A DNA stretch of 64,000 nucleotides from Plenodomus lindquistii (GCA_025504975.1 JANUWI010000003.1:1984001-2048000), one strand, 5' to 3'. Shown: positions 34,254 to 46,093, counted from the first letter of the stretch. Numbers and translations: made by a program. The notes: generated from the sequence alone by a model not told the origin.

Positions 34254-35433
34254 GTGGTGAATAGTGAGGGAGAAATTTTGGTCCCTCTGTGTAGACATTT
34301 AGCGCGCATTCTCAGAAGGGGGAGAAAGGCAGAGCGGTCTGATGGCAGTGCGCTGGGACCTTGTTACTGCTTGGGGTGAGAGGGAATGGACAGGACTTTT
34401 CAGACAATTGGTGTTTCATTCACATGACCATCTTTGTTCTCGCTGCGAGTGACTCCTGGGTGACAGAGGCACTTGAGATATGATGAAACGCATAATGGCC
34501 TGCCTCGTAGGCTTCTGTGCGCACCATGCCACCACGTATTGCAAAGGCGTATGTAATCTAATGATAGCCACATATCTAGCCAGCCACCACTAAAGACTTT
34601 GTGCTCTGCGTAACAGTCCCAAAGCACTCTCTAGTAGATACATTAACCGTCCCGATAACACTCCTTAAGATAGCCCACATCCGCCGAAAGTAGCACACAG
34701 ATCAGCACCGTCAGCAAATCCGTGTTATCTCCAGTAGCCTAATCCCGCAGATCTCACGGAACATAAATTCGGTATCCCCACTGTCTCCACAGCCCTCCAC
34801 AGTTAGCATCTTCAACCCAACTCCTCATCGCAGAATGCTCGGACGAAGCTAACCAAATCCACAGCTCGATCGGGAAGCGTCGCCAAGCCATCCAGCACCC
34901 GAAAGCACGTGATGCATGTCATGTTCATGCGGGGCAAACTCGGGGCGCTAGTGCATTGCGGGGTCGACAATTCCAAGCCTAAACGTCTTCGGAGCTTCAA
35001 CACGGCTTTGTAACGCAGAGTTCCATGGGCGCTGATTGGCCAATGGATGGAGATGGGAGTGGGTGTGCTTGTGACGTTTGGAAGCTAGGGCTCGGGTAGC
35101 TTGGGAGATTCGGAATGGGATTGTTGCGGTGGATGGATTGGAAGGAGATGGGAGCAGAGTATAAGGATGAGGGTGTCCGCTATGGGATGAAGAGTAGAGA
35201 TTGGACATCAGATTCACAAGTTATCAGGCTGGAATCTATATTGAGTTGATATTGGGGATTGGCCATTCGACGATTCTGATCGAGCCTGAAGAGCGGTTAG
35301 CTTGACTACGTCGGTAGTATCTGGGCACATTCCCATTCGTACCTACGGCATCGAGACGACGACACCTCGTCCTTCAATCCCTCATCCTACCCTCCACAGT
35401 CACTCCACCGAAACTGTACAACACACCGCCAAA
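34254..35433. other. intergenic, 1.2 kb
   Basis: 3' flank of the channel gene and promoter of the P450. Nothing recognisable apart from short open frames. Confidence 0.6.
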
Positions 35434-37027
35434 ATGTCAATCGCATCCCTCCTCCTAACGCCCTACGCCATCGCCCTCATCCCCATCCTCTACTACCTCC
35501 TCCCCTACATCCGATCCCACCAGATCCGCTCTATCCCCTCCCCCTTCCCCGCCGCCTTCACAAACCTCTGGCTCCTCTACCAAGTCCGGCGCGGCAAGCG
35601 CTACCTCGCCGTGCACAACGCGCACAAAAAGTACGGAACAGTAGTGCGCATCCAGCCTCACCACGTCAGCATCGCCGACGCCGACGCCATCCCGCACATC
35701 TACGGCCACGGTAATGGATTCCTCAAGAGCGAGTACTACGACGCTTTTGTCTCCATTCGCCGCGGACTATTCAACACGCGTGATCGTGCGGAACACACTC
35801 GCAAGCGCAAGACAGTCTCGCATACCTTTAGCGCCAAGTCTGTGGGCCAGTTTGAACAGTATATCCACCACAACCTCGAGGAATTGCAGAGGCAGTGGGA
35901 TATCCGCGCCGATCAGAAGAAGGGCGGCTGGTACGAGCTCGACGCGCTGAATTGGTTTAATTACCTGGCGTTTGATGTGATTGGCGATCTTGCGTTTGGT
36001 GCGCCGTTTGGCATGTTGGAGAAGGGGAGGGATGAGGCGGAGGTAAGGAAGACGAAGGATAGTAAGCCGACGTATGCGCCTGCGATTGAGGTTTTGAATA
36101 GACGGGGTGAGGTCTCTGGGTATGTTGTCCCTGTTTTTGTCTCATGTCTTTGTCACTCTTCCCCTTACCCTGACCCAAAACTATACTAACAATTTTAATA
36201 GGGCGATAGGATGCTATCCCGCCATAAAGCCATACGCCAAGTACCTTCCCGATCCTTTCTTTTCGAAAGGCATCGCAGCCGTCGAGAACCTTGCCGGTAT
36301 CGCGATTGCCCGGGTGAACGCTCGTCTCGAATCCCCATCCGATCGCGTGGACCTCCTCGCCCGCCTCATGGAAGGCCGCGACGAAACCGGCGCGAAACTA
36401 GGCCGCGAGGAACTCACCGCCGAAGCCCTCACCCAGCTCATTGCTGGCTCGGACACCACGTCAAACACTTCTTGCGCACTGCTGTACCACTGCCTCACAC
36501 ACCCAGAAGTCGTCACGAAATTGCAAAAAGAATTGGATGCTGCGATTCCAGATGGCAATGCCGTGCCGACATTTGCACAGGTCAAGGACTTACCATACGT
36601 GGATGCGGTGATTAAGGAGACGATGAGGATTCATTCTACGTCTTCGCTTGGTCTTCCGCGTCTTGTGCCTCCGGGCCCGGGTATCACGCTGAATGGTCAC
36701 CATTTCCCACAGGGTACTGTGCTGTCTGTTCCGGCGTATACGATTCATCACAGCACTGAGATTTGGGGCCCAGACGCTGACGAGTTCCGGCCTGAACGAT
36801 GGGAGAAGGTGACGGAGAAGCAGAAGGCGGCATTTATTCCATTCAGCTATGGACCTAGGGCGTGTGTCGGGAGGAATGTTGCGGAGATGGAATTGGCGCT
36901 CATTGTGGGGACAGTCTTCAGACGTTATGATTTTGAACTTAGACAACAAGGCATGGAGACCCGTGAGGGCTTTTTGAGGAAGCCTTTGGGGCTAGAAGTA
37001 GGTATGAGGAAGAGGAAGGGGTTGTAG
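35434..37027 (+). CDS. cytochrome P450, CYP53-type (benzoate 4-hydroxylase-like)
   Basis: Two exons (35434-36119, 36202-37027), 82-nt GT-AG intron, give 503 residues. An N-terminal hydrophobic anchor (LLLTPYAIALIPILYYLLPY) is followed by the conserved elements: I-helix AGSDTTSNT, K-helix KETMR, FRPERW, and haem loop FSYGPRACVGRN near ~442 with its Cys. The sequence around LLYHCLTHPEVVTKLQKEL and the length fit CYP53, whose characterised members para-hydroxylate benzoate as entry to protocatechuate catabolism and detoxification. It is an ER-membrane enzyme that needs cytochrome P450 reductase. The frame is open further 5' to 35302, but only the ATG at 35434 places the anchor at the N-terminus. 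Confidence 0.88.
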
Positions 37028-37476
37028 CTGAGATGAGATAAGGGCGGTAACGACGTTTTGGCGTCGACGACATTGCGTTGCAGAGGTTTGGGCATTGCTA
37101 ATATCTATTCCTTGTACATATTGATTAGGTTGGAATGTCCGCTGTATCCATGCACATTGTGTGATATCATTTAGCCGCCACCTCCGTATGTTTGAGTTCA
37201 TCCTTGCGTCCCCTCCCTGTTTTACTCATGTCTTGATAAGATTTTTCATTGATGCTGGAGACTGAGAAGCTTGGTTCCGGTCGTGAACGGCGATTTGTCA
37301 CCGTAGTTTGCTGTAAAGAAATGTCAGCGATCGAGATGGGACTGGGAATAGACTGACTTACGTTGCGAGCTGGCCAATGGACGGTTCTCTAATCCGAGGT
37401 ACCGATGAATACCGAGAGTCCATACCACCAGGACTTTTGAGTTGATACCTTGGAGGAATAGCACATCGATGTCCAT
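37028..37476. other. convergent intergenic, 449 bp
   Basis: 3' ends of the P450 and the F-box-like gene. No gene seen. Confidence 0.6.
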
Positions 37477-39141
37477 TCATGTCTGCTCAGTCTTCACCAC
37501 CGCTTCGGCCTGTTGCGCCTTCTTCTTCCGCTCTATTATCTGTGCGATCTGACGAGCGAGAGCTGGCGTCTTCAAGCGCTTCCATACCCTTCCGTGGAGC
37601 ATTATGCGGACACGAATGCCTTTGACCTTGTGTGTCACATCATCCAATCTGACGTCTGGTGCCCAGTCCTTGTCATCTATCTCGGTCCAGAACTGGCATG
37701 ACTTTTGCTCTTGGGGCAGCGACTTCTCATTACCGAATTTGAAGGCGTCTGGGTAGAGCTCCGAGGGCTTTTGGTGTGCGTCTTCAACGTTCGAGTCAAT
37801 ATTATCATCGAACATTGTGTCAAGTCGGTCCGCAATGACCTGAAGGGACTGTTGTTGCTGACGTTGAGAATTTACCCATCTTACTTTGATAGCCTCCCGG
37901 ATGGTCTGCAACGCCTCAGCATCATGGTTCTCATAAGCCACTCGAGCGAAGTGTAAAGGCCGATCCAGACCCTGGAAGACGCGAGCAGGCCAAGGGCGTT
38001 CACTGATAGCTTCATGGTAATGAATGAGTTGAGCGAAGTGCTCAATCTTCTCGTATGCTGCAGTTATCTCAGGTTTCTTCGGAGTTAGGCCTCTGCTGTT
38101 GAGATCTCCGAGTGAAGTCGTCCAGTCACGCCGGAGAGACTGATAGCTCTTCTTGCTCAGGATTGCATCGATGAACTTGTCCTTCACTGCTGCATTGGGA
38201 GGAGACAATTTGCTAGATTTGATCTCCAGGACTGGAGATTCAATACCGTGAAGGAGCTTGAAGTTGTCGATTGCAAGGCCAATAGCTGCGATTGCGTCGG
38301 ATACTGTCCAGCTGTTGTCCTGAGAGATTGTGATAGTTACCTTGAGTCGTTTGAGAGCATAGTTTGGGCTTGTGGAGGGATCCTCGACTTTGGAGCAGAT
38401 CATGTTGGCCAGTCTTCGTACAGTATCTCGAGTGGCATAGAGTAGGTAATCTTCTACTGTAATCCCTCGTGTCCGGATCTGTACTGATGCACGACGAAAG
38501 TGGTTGCCGATTGTGATGCCCACGTTCAAGTTCTTCATTCGCTGTGCGCTTGCTTGAGGTAGTGAAGCAGCAACAGAAAAGTCCTTGTTCTCACTCTTGA
38601 CGTAAGGCTCTCGAGACCAAACCATGCCTTGCATACTTATACCTTGGTGATCAACGTCTGCATAAAAGTGTGTTTCTTCGTACAAAACGGCGGAGGCTTC
38701 TTGGTATAGTTGGCGGTTGGTACTGAGTACGGCTGCATGAGAATCGGGATGTCCCTCTGCGCTGATGGTCTTCGGAAACAGGTAACGAAAGATCATCAAG
38801 CGAAGTTCAGTCGGTAGGCTCATGATAGGACAAGGAAGCGTATCCGAACCATCCCCGTGCAAAGAGCAAAGATGAAATGGAGGCCTGTGAGGCGCAGGGC
38901 GGCCGCAAATGTGGCCACACTCTTCTACAGCTTGACAGTGCCCAGCCAGCCTGGGAAACGCAGAATGCTTGTTACAGACGGGCAGGTATCCTGGCTTCTC
39001 GACCTTGGATCGGAGCTTGCATGGCTTCTTCGCGTAAGTCAACGCGTAGCACAGGCCCTCGCGAGGTGGTTCATGGAGATCGCAATCGTCGTGGTCGCCA
39101 GGGCTGGAGGCCCTCGAGGACTCATCGCTAGCACTGGCCAT
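37477..39141 (-). CDS. fungal F-box-like protein with Cys-rich N-terminus
   Basis: Intronless, 554 residues. Residues ~25-105 contain a repeated Cys/His pattern (GLCYALTYAKKPCKL, CNKHSAFP, HCQAVEECGHICG, FHLCSLHGDG) that could bind zinc. Directly after comes PTELRLMIFRYLFP, an F-box-like helix common in Pezizomycotina, with the usual partner STNRQLYQEASAVLYEETHFY. The rest is alpha-helical with no motif I recognise. Proteins of this type are thought to be substrate receptors or orphan relatives of SCF F-box proteins, and no target can be inferred. Confidence 0.75.
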   Translation of the reverse strand: MASASDESSRASSPGDHDDCDLHEPPREGLCYALTYAKKPCKLRSKVEKPGYLPVCNKHSAFPRLAGHCQAVEECGHICGRPAPHRPPFHLCSLHGDGSDTLPCPIMSLPTELRLMIFRYLFPKTISAEGHPDSHAAVLSTNRQLYQEASAVLYEETHFYADVDHQGISMQGMVWSREPYVKSENKDFSVAASLPQASAQRMKNLNVGITIGNHFRRASVQIRTRGITVEDYLLYATRDTVRRLANMICSKVEDPSTSPNYALKRLKVTITISQDNSWTVSDAIAAIGLAIDNFKLLHGIESPVLEIKSSKLSPPNAAVKDKFIDAILSKKSYQSLRRDWTTSLGDLNSRGLTPKKPEITAAYEKIEHFAQLIHYHEAISERPWPARVFQGLDRPLHFARVAYENHDAEALQTIREAIKVRWVNSQRQQQQSLQVIADRLDTMFDDNIDSNVEDAHQKPSELYPDAFKFGNEKSLPQEQKSCQFWTEIDDKDWAPDVRLDDVTHKVKGIRVRIMLHGRVWKRLKTPALARQIAQIIERKKKAQQAEAVVKTEQT

Positions 39142-39510
39142 GCCTGGTAATGTGAGGCAGGCGGTGTTGACGATGTTATGGGTACGGTGGTTGGTGGAGG
39201 ATGAAGAGAGGACTGGCTGTGGTGACGCGAAGCTGTGGACGCGACCGTGGGCACACTGACACTAGTGAACAGCGAAGGCAAGAGCAATGACGCGACCGGC
39301 CCACGAGTCCACGTGACGCACCAAGAAATGTAGGGCTACGGATACAATTGTGCCAACCAGCACTAGACATCAAGGACAGCCTTTCATGACAAGTAAAGTG
39401 AAATGAACCTACATATGAGGCGGGCTATTGCAAGAAAACGAGCGTGTCATTTCAGCCCCATATTTACAAACCACTCCTTCACCTCGACCAACACCCTGAA
39501 AACCTCACAT
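39142..39510. other. intergenic, 369 bp
   Basis: Promoter of the F-box-like gene and 3' end of the AA12 gene, both on the minus strand. No gene seen. Confidence 0.6.
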
Positions 39511-41615
39511 CTACGACGTACCCAAGATCCACAACTCACCATTGCTCGAAGTGTCCGACGTCATGATCAGCCGACCCTGCGGATCCCACGCAAGACCAGC
39601 CGGCCTGAAGCAACCGGAGCTGAAACCCGGACCATTACCCTGACAACTCGCAACATTTGGATTGTAGAAGATATCCTTGGCTGCCGTGGTGCTGGTGAGT
39701 GGCTCAACAGGCGTGTACTGCCCATCAGCACCAAGCTTGAACTGTACTGCGACAAGCTTGAACCCGGTGACGGGCGAGCGGTTCCAGCTGCCATGGTACG
39801 TGATGTACATGGTCGTGCTCGCGGCATCAAACTTGCAGTCGATGGGTGCAGAGTGAGGGAACAGGGTAAGCTTGGGCGCAGTGGCGCGCTGGGTGCATGT
39901 GTCGTCGCCAAAGGAGGAAGTGGGAGTTTGTACGAACCAGTCCCCGACTTTGAAGGTTTTGTCGGTAAAGTCGCTGGGTTGCCAGACGGTGAAGCACGTG
40001 GGGTATCCGTACCAGTTGTCGTTTGGCTTGGTAACGTCGCCCATGTAGTGGATCTTCTCGCCAGGGTTGTTCATGTGGATGTCCTTGCCATTTCGCTTGA
40101 AGTCGTCACCGCTGTTTTCGACACCCCAGAGCCTGTTGTGTTGTTAGCTGACCTTCTATTTGAGGTTTACTCAAGACCTCGACTTACATATTGTTCTTGT
40201 CGAAACACATACCAACCTCATTGCGCTGTCCGTACCCTGCGTTATACCCACCAGAAACATAATTGTAGCCTCCGCTCGGGATCTTGGACAGGTCGAAGAC
40301 TTTGATGATGGCCCGCCCGGTCTTGGGATCATTGGTTGCCGAGTCGATGTTGGAATTGGATCCGTGCGATACTACCAAGAGATTGGGAGCTTGAGGAGCG
40401 ATAGCGAGGGTGCGAGTCAAATGCGAACCACCATTGACCATTCCTGTGATGATCGTGGCTCGTGTTCCCAGTGTACCAGCAGCGGCATCGTACGGCCAGG
40501 AGAAGGCCTGGGTCATGGAACTCGCATACAACGTCTTGCCATCAGGGCTCATGGCGATACCATGGTTCAAGTTGTTCTGCGAGACCAACATCTTCGTTGA
40601 GGTCACGCATCCATCAGCGCCCATCTTGTGGTATGAGATACCCTTGCCCGACTGTACGACTAGCATATTACCTGCGCTATCGAACTGGATACTGCGAGGG
40701 CTGGTCAAGCCTCCGGCGATCTTGGTTGCCTTCCATCCTGCGGCGAGGTTTCCCTTGAAAACGGGAGATCCAGCACCGGAGCAAGAAGCAGGGATGGCAG
40801 CTGGAGCAGCTGGCTTCGCGGTGGCGGACGGTACAACGCTCGTGGAAATGGTAGTTGGAGCGTTAGGGTCAGCTACAGGCGGTGTTAGCAGATTGGTCTT
40901 GACCAACGAGTCGAAATTGTCGATTCGCGCGGCATCCAGGTTATGGATCCATTTGCCCCAGGCTTGGTGTACGTTGAAAGCGGAGTCGTTTCGTGCTGGG
41001 TCTTCCACTTGAGTCGTTCCATAGGCCCAGGCGAATTCGGTTGTACCCGTGCCGTTAATAACGACGCGATTCTCTTCACTATCCTGCCATCCAGCACATC
41101 CACGGCACAGAGCATTGACTGTCCAATGCGTGCTATTCGTCTTTGTGCCTTTGAGATAGCTGTGCTCGGCTTGATCGTACCCGAGTGGTAAGCCAATAGA
41201 GCTGAACATGTCAGCATATTACATCTTGACTTGATCTGCTTGACGTACAATGCAAAGCGTGCTGATATTGTTCCTGATTGGCCATTGGGCCAGGCGACAC
41301 TCAATGGATTCCAGACCATGTTGCCTCCCCATGAGAAACCAGCCCATTGGTTAGCTATCGGAGCGGTAATCCGTATAATGGCATCGAAAGGATCCGTCAC
41401 GTTCTTCGGTAATGCGAGGCCAAAGGTCATCCCTGATTCTGCGTCGGAGTAGGAAGAATAGCTAATCTTCGTCTCTGCGTCGTAGACAATGGTAGATTGA
41501 GCCTCACCTTGAGCAAGAGCTTGTTATTTGTTAGTGGGGTTACGAGCGGATAGAGTCGCCACCTACCAGAGCCTGCAAGGGCTGCAGCACTGCCAAAGAT
41601 TTGGATGTAACGCAT
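39511..41615 (-). CDS. secreted AA8-AA12 haemo/PQQ sugar (pyranose) dehydrogenase
   Basis: Four exons (41615-41567, 41519-41249, 41201-40188, 40132-39511) joined by 47-, 47- and 55-nt GT-AG introns give 651 residues. A signal peptide (MRYIQIFGSAAALAGSALA) precedes an AA8 cytochrome-b domain like that of cellobiose dehydrogenase. The expected haem ligands are present: Met in WGGNMVWNPL and His in FNVHQAWGKW, plus a Cys pair in CRGCAGW. A Pro/Ala/Thr linker leads to a six-bladed beta-propeller (LTSPRSIQFDSAGNMLVV, LNHGIAMSPDGKTLYAS, GGYNAGYGQRNEVGMCFD, FRPAGLAWDPQGRLIM) of the AA12 type, which uses PQQ to oxidise sugars. From known enzymes, electrons pass via the haem to LPMOs or quinones. No CBM1 follows. 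Confidence 0.88.
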
Positions 41616-42705
41616 GGTGAGCAGGTGACCGATCGTTGAAGGAATTTGACAAGAAATGGACACCAGTCACGTCGCGTCAGCGAAGACTGCAAGGCTTTAA
41701 GCAACCGCTCATGTTCATGCTGTGACAACCAGTATGCATGCTATGCTAAACCTGAGATGACAATACCTCATCAACCACCAATATAGAGACAATCTCTGAT
41801 GTGTGCCATAGATGGGAATTTTGGAGACGGTCCCGGGAGTTTACATTGTGGAACCAATCTCCTGCGCTGATTTCAAATTCGCGACGTTTTTGAAAGGAGG
41901 GCCTGGTCATCTCTCAACACGGTCCCTATACTGGACGTGCTTCAGCCAGAGTATATCGACGTATCGTCTGTGATGATTGGCTGCGCTCGATCCTGAGCAG
42001 GGTTACATTGTCTATTACACGTCAACCACATCAATTTTGATAGTCGCTAGCTGCATCGTGACCCGGATTCATTGATGTGATAACCTGTGTCTCCCCATGT
42101 GGTGTCACGGATTGGATACTAGGATATAATGGCCGTGCTATGCGAGGAACGGCAGTTGGCACGCGAGCGGGGCCAGAATGTTCTTGGATGGAACGAATTT
42201 CCATGTGTCCATGTGAGTGGTCCAGGGTCGATCTTGCATTCTTCCATAGAGTTGGTTAGTCCTGGCGAACACTTCGATTGTGGGGAAGCAGACCTGTGAC
42301 GACAATCCTAACTCCTAAGACCAACTAGATAAATCAAGAATCCGAGAAAGGTCAATGCTCTCTGGGTCAGTTAGGAAAATGGACTCATCGCAATGGTTCG
42401 TAGCATCTTAAGAACTTGGAATGACTGCATGTGAATGTAGGAACTCTCAACTGTACGACGGTGCTCGCGATGGAGCCCCACTGACACGTAGGTAAAGTTT
42501 GTGGGGACAAACAGATGTCTTATATTGTTTTGAACTAGCATGCTTATAGAGGATAGTCTGAAGAGGGCCATTAGTGTACGTCAGTATGTGTATCCGTCTG
42601 CACAGATCATGGGTTTGCTCAAACTTTGGATGATCATTCGAATTATTCGTGGTAAACGGCTCTAATACGCGTATTCGAAGTGCGGCTTTCTGTCTTGCTC
42701 TGCAT
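41616..42705. other. intergenic, 1.1 kb
   Basis: Promoter of the AA8-AA12 gene and 3' flank of the TMEM14-like gene. No gene or repeat seen. Confidence 0.6.
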
Positions 42706-43177
42706 CTAGATAGTCGACCGTTTGGGGTAAGCGTTACCGAAAGTCCAGAGACCAAATGTAGCCAGGACGCTCAGCCCAATAGGAAGAGGCTTCCCAGACT
42801 TGATTGCACGGGGCACAGAAGAACCGGCGAGAACGATAGAAGCCAAGAGTGCGAGCTCGACGCCATAAGGATTGCGGTTGTTGATGCGCAGGCCACCAAG
42901 AATGTACTATTCGTAAGGTTAGTTACGCTACAGACGACATTTGATAGAAGTATTGAAGTGCCACTGGGTAGCGGCGCGTAAACATACCAACAAGCCAACC
43001 GTCACGCCCGCTGCGATTGAGGGTACAGATCCTGTGCGCGCATATCCAGTAATGCCTCCTCCAGCAGTGAGAGTACCAAGGATGAGGGCGATGTTTCCAG
43101 CAGACTTCGTGCTATTAGCATCCATCCGACGCGCATGGATTGTTCCGTCAGACACAGCCTTTACAGGCACTCACCAT
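42706..43177 (-). CDS. TMEM14 (UPF0136) family small membrane protein
   Basis: Predicted as three exons (43177-43175, 43104-42988, 42906-42706), 106 residues. The core reads GGGITGYARTGSVPS, then a hydrophobic run, YILGGLRINNRNPYGVELAL, and a last helix ending GLWTFGNAY, matching TMEM14. Family members are multi-helix mitochondrial or ER membrane proteins; vertebrate TMEM14C imports protoporphyrinogen. The first coding exon would be the ATG alone, followed by GTGAGT, with branch-like GCTAAT just before the acceptor. A simpler alternative starts at the ATG at 43125 and has two exons (112 residues). Confidence 0.8.
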
Positions 43178-43566
43178 GATGAAAGTTTTGATGTTCTACT
43201 TGATGTCAATTGAGATCGTCTGATGTTTCTGCTTATAATTGGACGATATGAGACTGAGACACTTTGATTGAAGTTTGGCAACTGGCAAGGTGTAGAAGCT
43301 GACAGAAACGCGATTGAGCCGATGATGGCATAACGACATGACTTGCGGGGAACGCCCGAAGACCGACCCCGAAATGTCCGCGGCGCTCCTTCCCTACCGC
43401 AACAGCGCACGGCCCCTCTCAGGAACATCTGGCCTCAAGCTCCAGCGAAGCTCACCAACATCACGCCCGCCAATCCAAAAACCTCATCGCCCGGCCCCCA
43501 CCAATCTACGCTCCTTGATTCTCCGAATCTCACACCTCTCATCAATCTCACATCCAAAACACCAAA

Positions 43567-44083
43567 ATGGCGCCAAAACAGCGTGTACCCACCTCCACAG
43601 GCCCAGCCACGACGACCACATCCTCCACACCCGCGTCGCGCCCCAGCAAATCAAGCTCCAACGCCGACGCACAAGATGTCCTCCAAAGCGTATGGAACAA
43701 ATACAACACCAAGACTCCCCAGCGGACAAAGCTGCTAGACACATTCATGGGCTTCCTTGTTGTAGTCGGCGCGCTGCAATTCCTCTACGTGGTTGTTGTT
43801 GGAAACTTTGTAAGCCATGACACCAACTGCTTTTTGCAGAAAGAGAGAGAGCGAGCACTTGTAAAACCTATGGTTGTACTGACTACCCGGACAGCCCTTC
43901 AACGCCTTCCTCTCAGGCTTCAGCGCAACAGTCGGCCAATTCGTCCTTACAGCGTCCCTGCGCATGCAGACCAACACGGAGAATCAGGCTGAATTTGAAA
44001 ATACTTCGCATGAGCGGGCGTTTGCGGATTTTGTGTTTGGGAGTTTATTGCTGCACTTTTTCTGTGTCAACTTTATCAATTGA
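43567..44083 (+). CDS. OST2: oligosaccharyltransferase subunit OST2/DAD1
   Basis: Two exons (43567-43809, 43895-44083), 85-nt GT-AG intron, give 143 residues. After a Ser/Thr-rich leader come three membrane helices with the DAD1 landmarks LLDTFMGFLVVVGALQFLY, PFNAFLSGFSATVGQFVL, TASLRMQTN and the end FADFVFGSLLLHFFCVNFIN. OST2/DAD1 is an essential small subunit of the ER complex that transfers glycans to Asn. The N-terminal extension is longer than in animals, as is usual in filamentous fungi. It is divergent from the TMEM14-like gene. Confidence 0.95.
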
Positions 44084-44398
44084 TGGGGTAGCGGACGCGC
44101 GTATAACCGAGGAGAGGTGCGAGGGGACGTCAAGTGAGCTGCGGCTGGTCAATGGCGACCGCGACGGGAAGCGTTTGAGTGGAGATGGCTTGCTCACATG
44201 TACTAGGTTGAGCAATGAACAACAGGGAGTGTATGAGTATACAAGAGGGTCCGATGAGTCTGGTAGGTCACCGGGCCTCGTGCACTTGCAAAGGGCACTA
44301 TAAGAGCACACGAATACAACATATTCAAGCTTCCTACAGCAACAATGCAACAAGAGTCCACCAATGCAAGACCCAACACGAAACGCCATCTCTACAGC

Positions 44399-46093
44399 TC
44401 AATGACCATTAGTCTCAATACTCTGAACCACCTCCTCACCTCCACTCCCGCTCCCCCGCCTCTCCCTAGCATACTTCCCCACACCAAACTCCTCCCTAAC
44501 CGCCTCACCCAACCTCCTAATCCCCTCTTCAATCTTCTCCCCCGGCGCAGCCGCATACGTCGCTCTAAAGAACAGTGTACTATGTTCCTCCTCGGGATCA
44601 GCATAGAACCAGCTCCCACGCATAACCAACGTCCCATGCTCAATGACCCTCATAAAAATACTCTCTTCAATCGCCTCGATAGATTTCTCGGGGTAATCCG
44701 GGTGTTTTGAAAAATCGACATTCATCCAGTGAAACATGCCCGCCATGGGGGCAACCCAGGACATAATATCGTGGGGCAGGTATTTTGAGCATGCAGCGAG
44801 GATGGTGTCGCGGCGGTGAGTGTATTCCATGCGTATGTGGATGAGCCAGTCGAGGTAACCACTGTGACCCCAGTGTTCGTCAAGCAGCTTGAAGAGAATG
44901 AGTTGAGACATGCCAGATGGGTTTTGCGTACTGCAGTCTGCGTGCTTGGAGTATCGCTCTATTACTTCTGCGGAAGCGGTGAGCCAGCCAATGCGGGAGC
45001 CCGGGCTGATAACTTTGGAGAAGGAATCGAAGCGTGCGACTCGCCCGTCTGTATCCATGGATAGATAACTCGGCACTAGGCTCTGAAGAAACTCTTCATG
45101 TGACGCTGGGGGTGGGACCTCGGGCGCGTCCGCACCGGTATACGGCTGCATTTGCAAAAAGTAATACGGCTCGTCTTCCAAGATGTAGATTCCGTGTCTT
45201 TGGCACACCTTGTATAGTTGTCTTCTCCGCTCCGCGCTCTGCGTCGCCCCCGTCGGATTCTGGCCTGTCGGCACTGTGTACAGTAAATGTGGTTTCCTGG
45301 CTCCTCTAGCGACAAGATCCCAATTCGTCAGTATATGGTCCATATCCTGGGGTATCAAGCCTTGCGCGTCAACGGGAATACCGCAAACCCTGACACCCAT
45401 TGGCCGCGCGGTTTCCACAAACGCGGAGAAGGTGTATTCTTCGGAGAGGATAATGTCGCCGGGCTTGGTGAACATACGGAGTGCCATGTCGGTTGCGGAG
45501 GTGCTGCCAATGGTCATGGTGCAGCGCCAGTCAGCGTAGGGAGGCGAGTGCACGAGTTCCGTGTGCTCTGTTACCCAGCGGAGGAGTTGGGCTGAGCCGG
45601 CGCCTTGGCCGTAGTTGAATGCTGTTGCTATGTCAAAGGTTGAGGATCCCTCTGCCAAGTCGTGTTTGCCGGCTGTAATGGTGATGCCGGATTCTTTGGT
45701 TTCTGCCTCGGAGAATTTGCCAATCTGCGGTACTTTGATGGAGAGCTCTTCAAAGGGGAAGTATTCGCTGGATGGGAGACCGCCGCCCAGAGAGATGATG
45801 CCTGGTGTGCCGAGGAATTTCGCAGCTTCTTTGAGAGAATTGCCTTTGCGGAGCAGGGCTTCGTTGCTCATGATGTGGCTCCATCGTTGGGCGAGGGGTT
45901 TGTCGTCGTAGTTCTTCAGCCGGAAATTCGACGTGTCTGATGGTGCGGCCACGACCCATTGAGATTTGGCTGTCTTCTTACGCTTTCCAAGGATCTCGTT
46001 GCTCTTAGTGGAGGTGGAGGTTTCGAGCTTGGGGAGAGTGACTCCAGATGTGTCCGTCACTGCAGAAACCTCAATGGCAGATGGTGGCGGCAT
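44399..46093 (-). CDS. ARO8: ARO8-type aromatic amino acid / alpha-aminoadipate aminotransferase
   Basis: Intronless, 564 residues from the ATG at 46093; an in-frame extension further 5' has no ATG. Fold type I PLP enzyme of the Aro8/KAT II group: ISLGGGLPSSEYFPF in the substrate-binding arm, YGQGAGSAQLLRW, YTVPTGQNPTG, DEPYYFLQ, and the Schiff-base Lys in SFSKVISPGSRIGW near residue 358. Known family reactions are transamination of Phe, Tyr, Trp and 2-aminoadipate (lysine pathway). The ~80-residue leader before the core is polar and poorly conserved. It is convergent with OST2. Confidence 0.9.
   Translation of the reverse strand: MPPPSAIEVSAVTDTSGVTLPKLETSTSTKSNEILGKRKKTAKSQWVVAAPSDTSNFRLKNYDDKPLAQRWSHIMSNEALLRKGNSLKEAAKFLGTPGIISLGGGLPSSEYFPFEELSIKVPQIGKFSEAETKESGITITAGKHDLAEGSSTFDIATAFNYGQGAGSAQLLRWVTEHTELVHSPPYADWRCTMTIGSTSATDMALRMFTKPGDIILSEEYTFSAFVETARPMGVRVCGIPVDAQGLIPQDMDHILTNWDLVARGARKPHLLYTVPTGQNPTGATQSAERRRQLYKVCQRHGIYILEDEPYYFLQMQPYTGADAPEVPPPASHEEFLQSLVPSYLSMDTDGRVARFDSFSKVISPGSRIGWLTASAEVIERYSKHADCSTQNPSGMSQLILFKLLDEHWGHSGYLDWLIHIRMEYTHRRDTILAACSKYLPHDIMSWVAPMAGMFHWMNVDFSKHPDYPEKSIEAIEESIFMRVIEHGTLVMRGSWFYADPEEEHSTLFFRATYAAAPGEKIEEGIRRLGEAVREEFGVGKYARERRGSGSGGEEVVQSIETNGH

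Noticed and set aside
39403..40305. 300-codon + strand open frame
   Set aside because: Antisense to the AA12 propeller, which carries the real domain signal.
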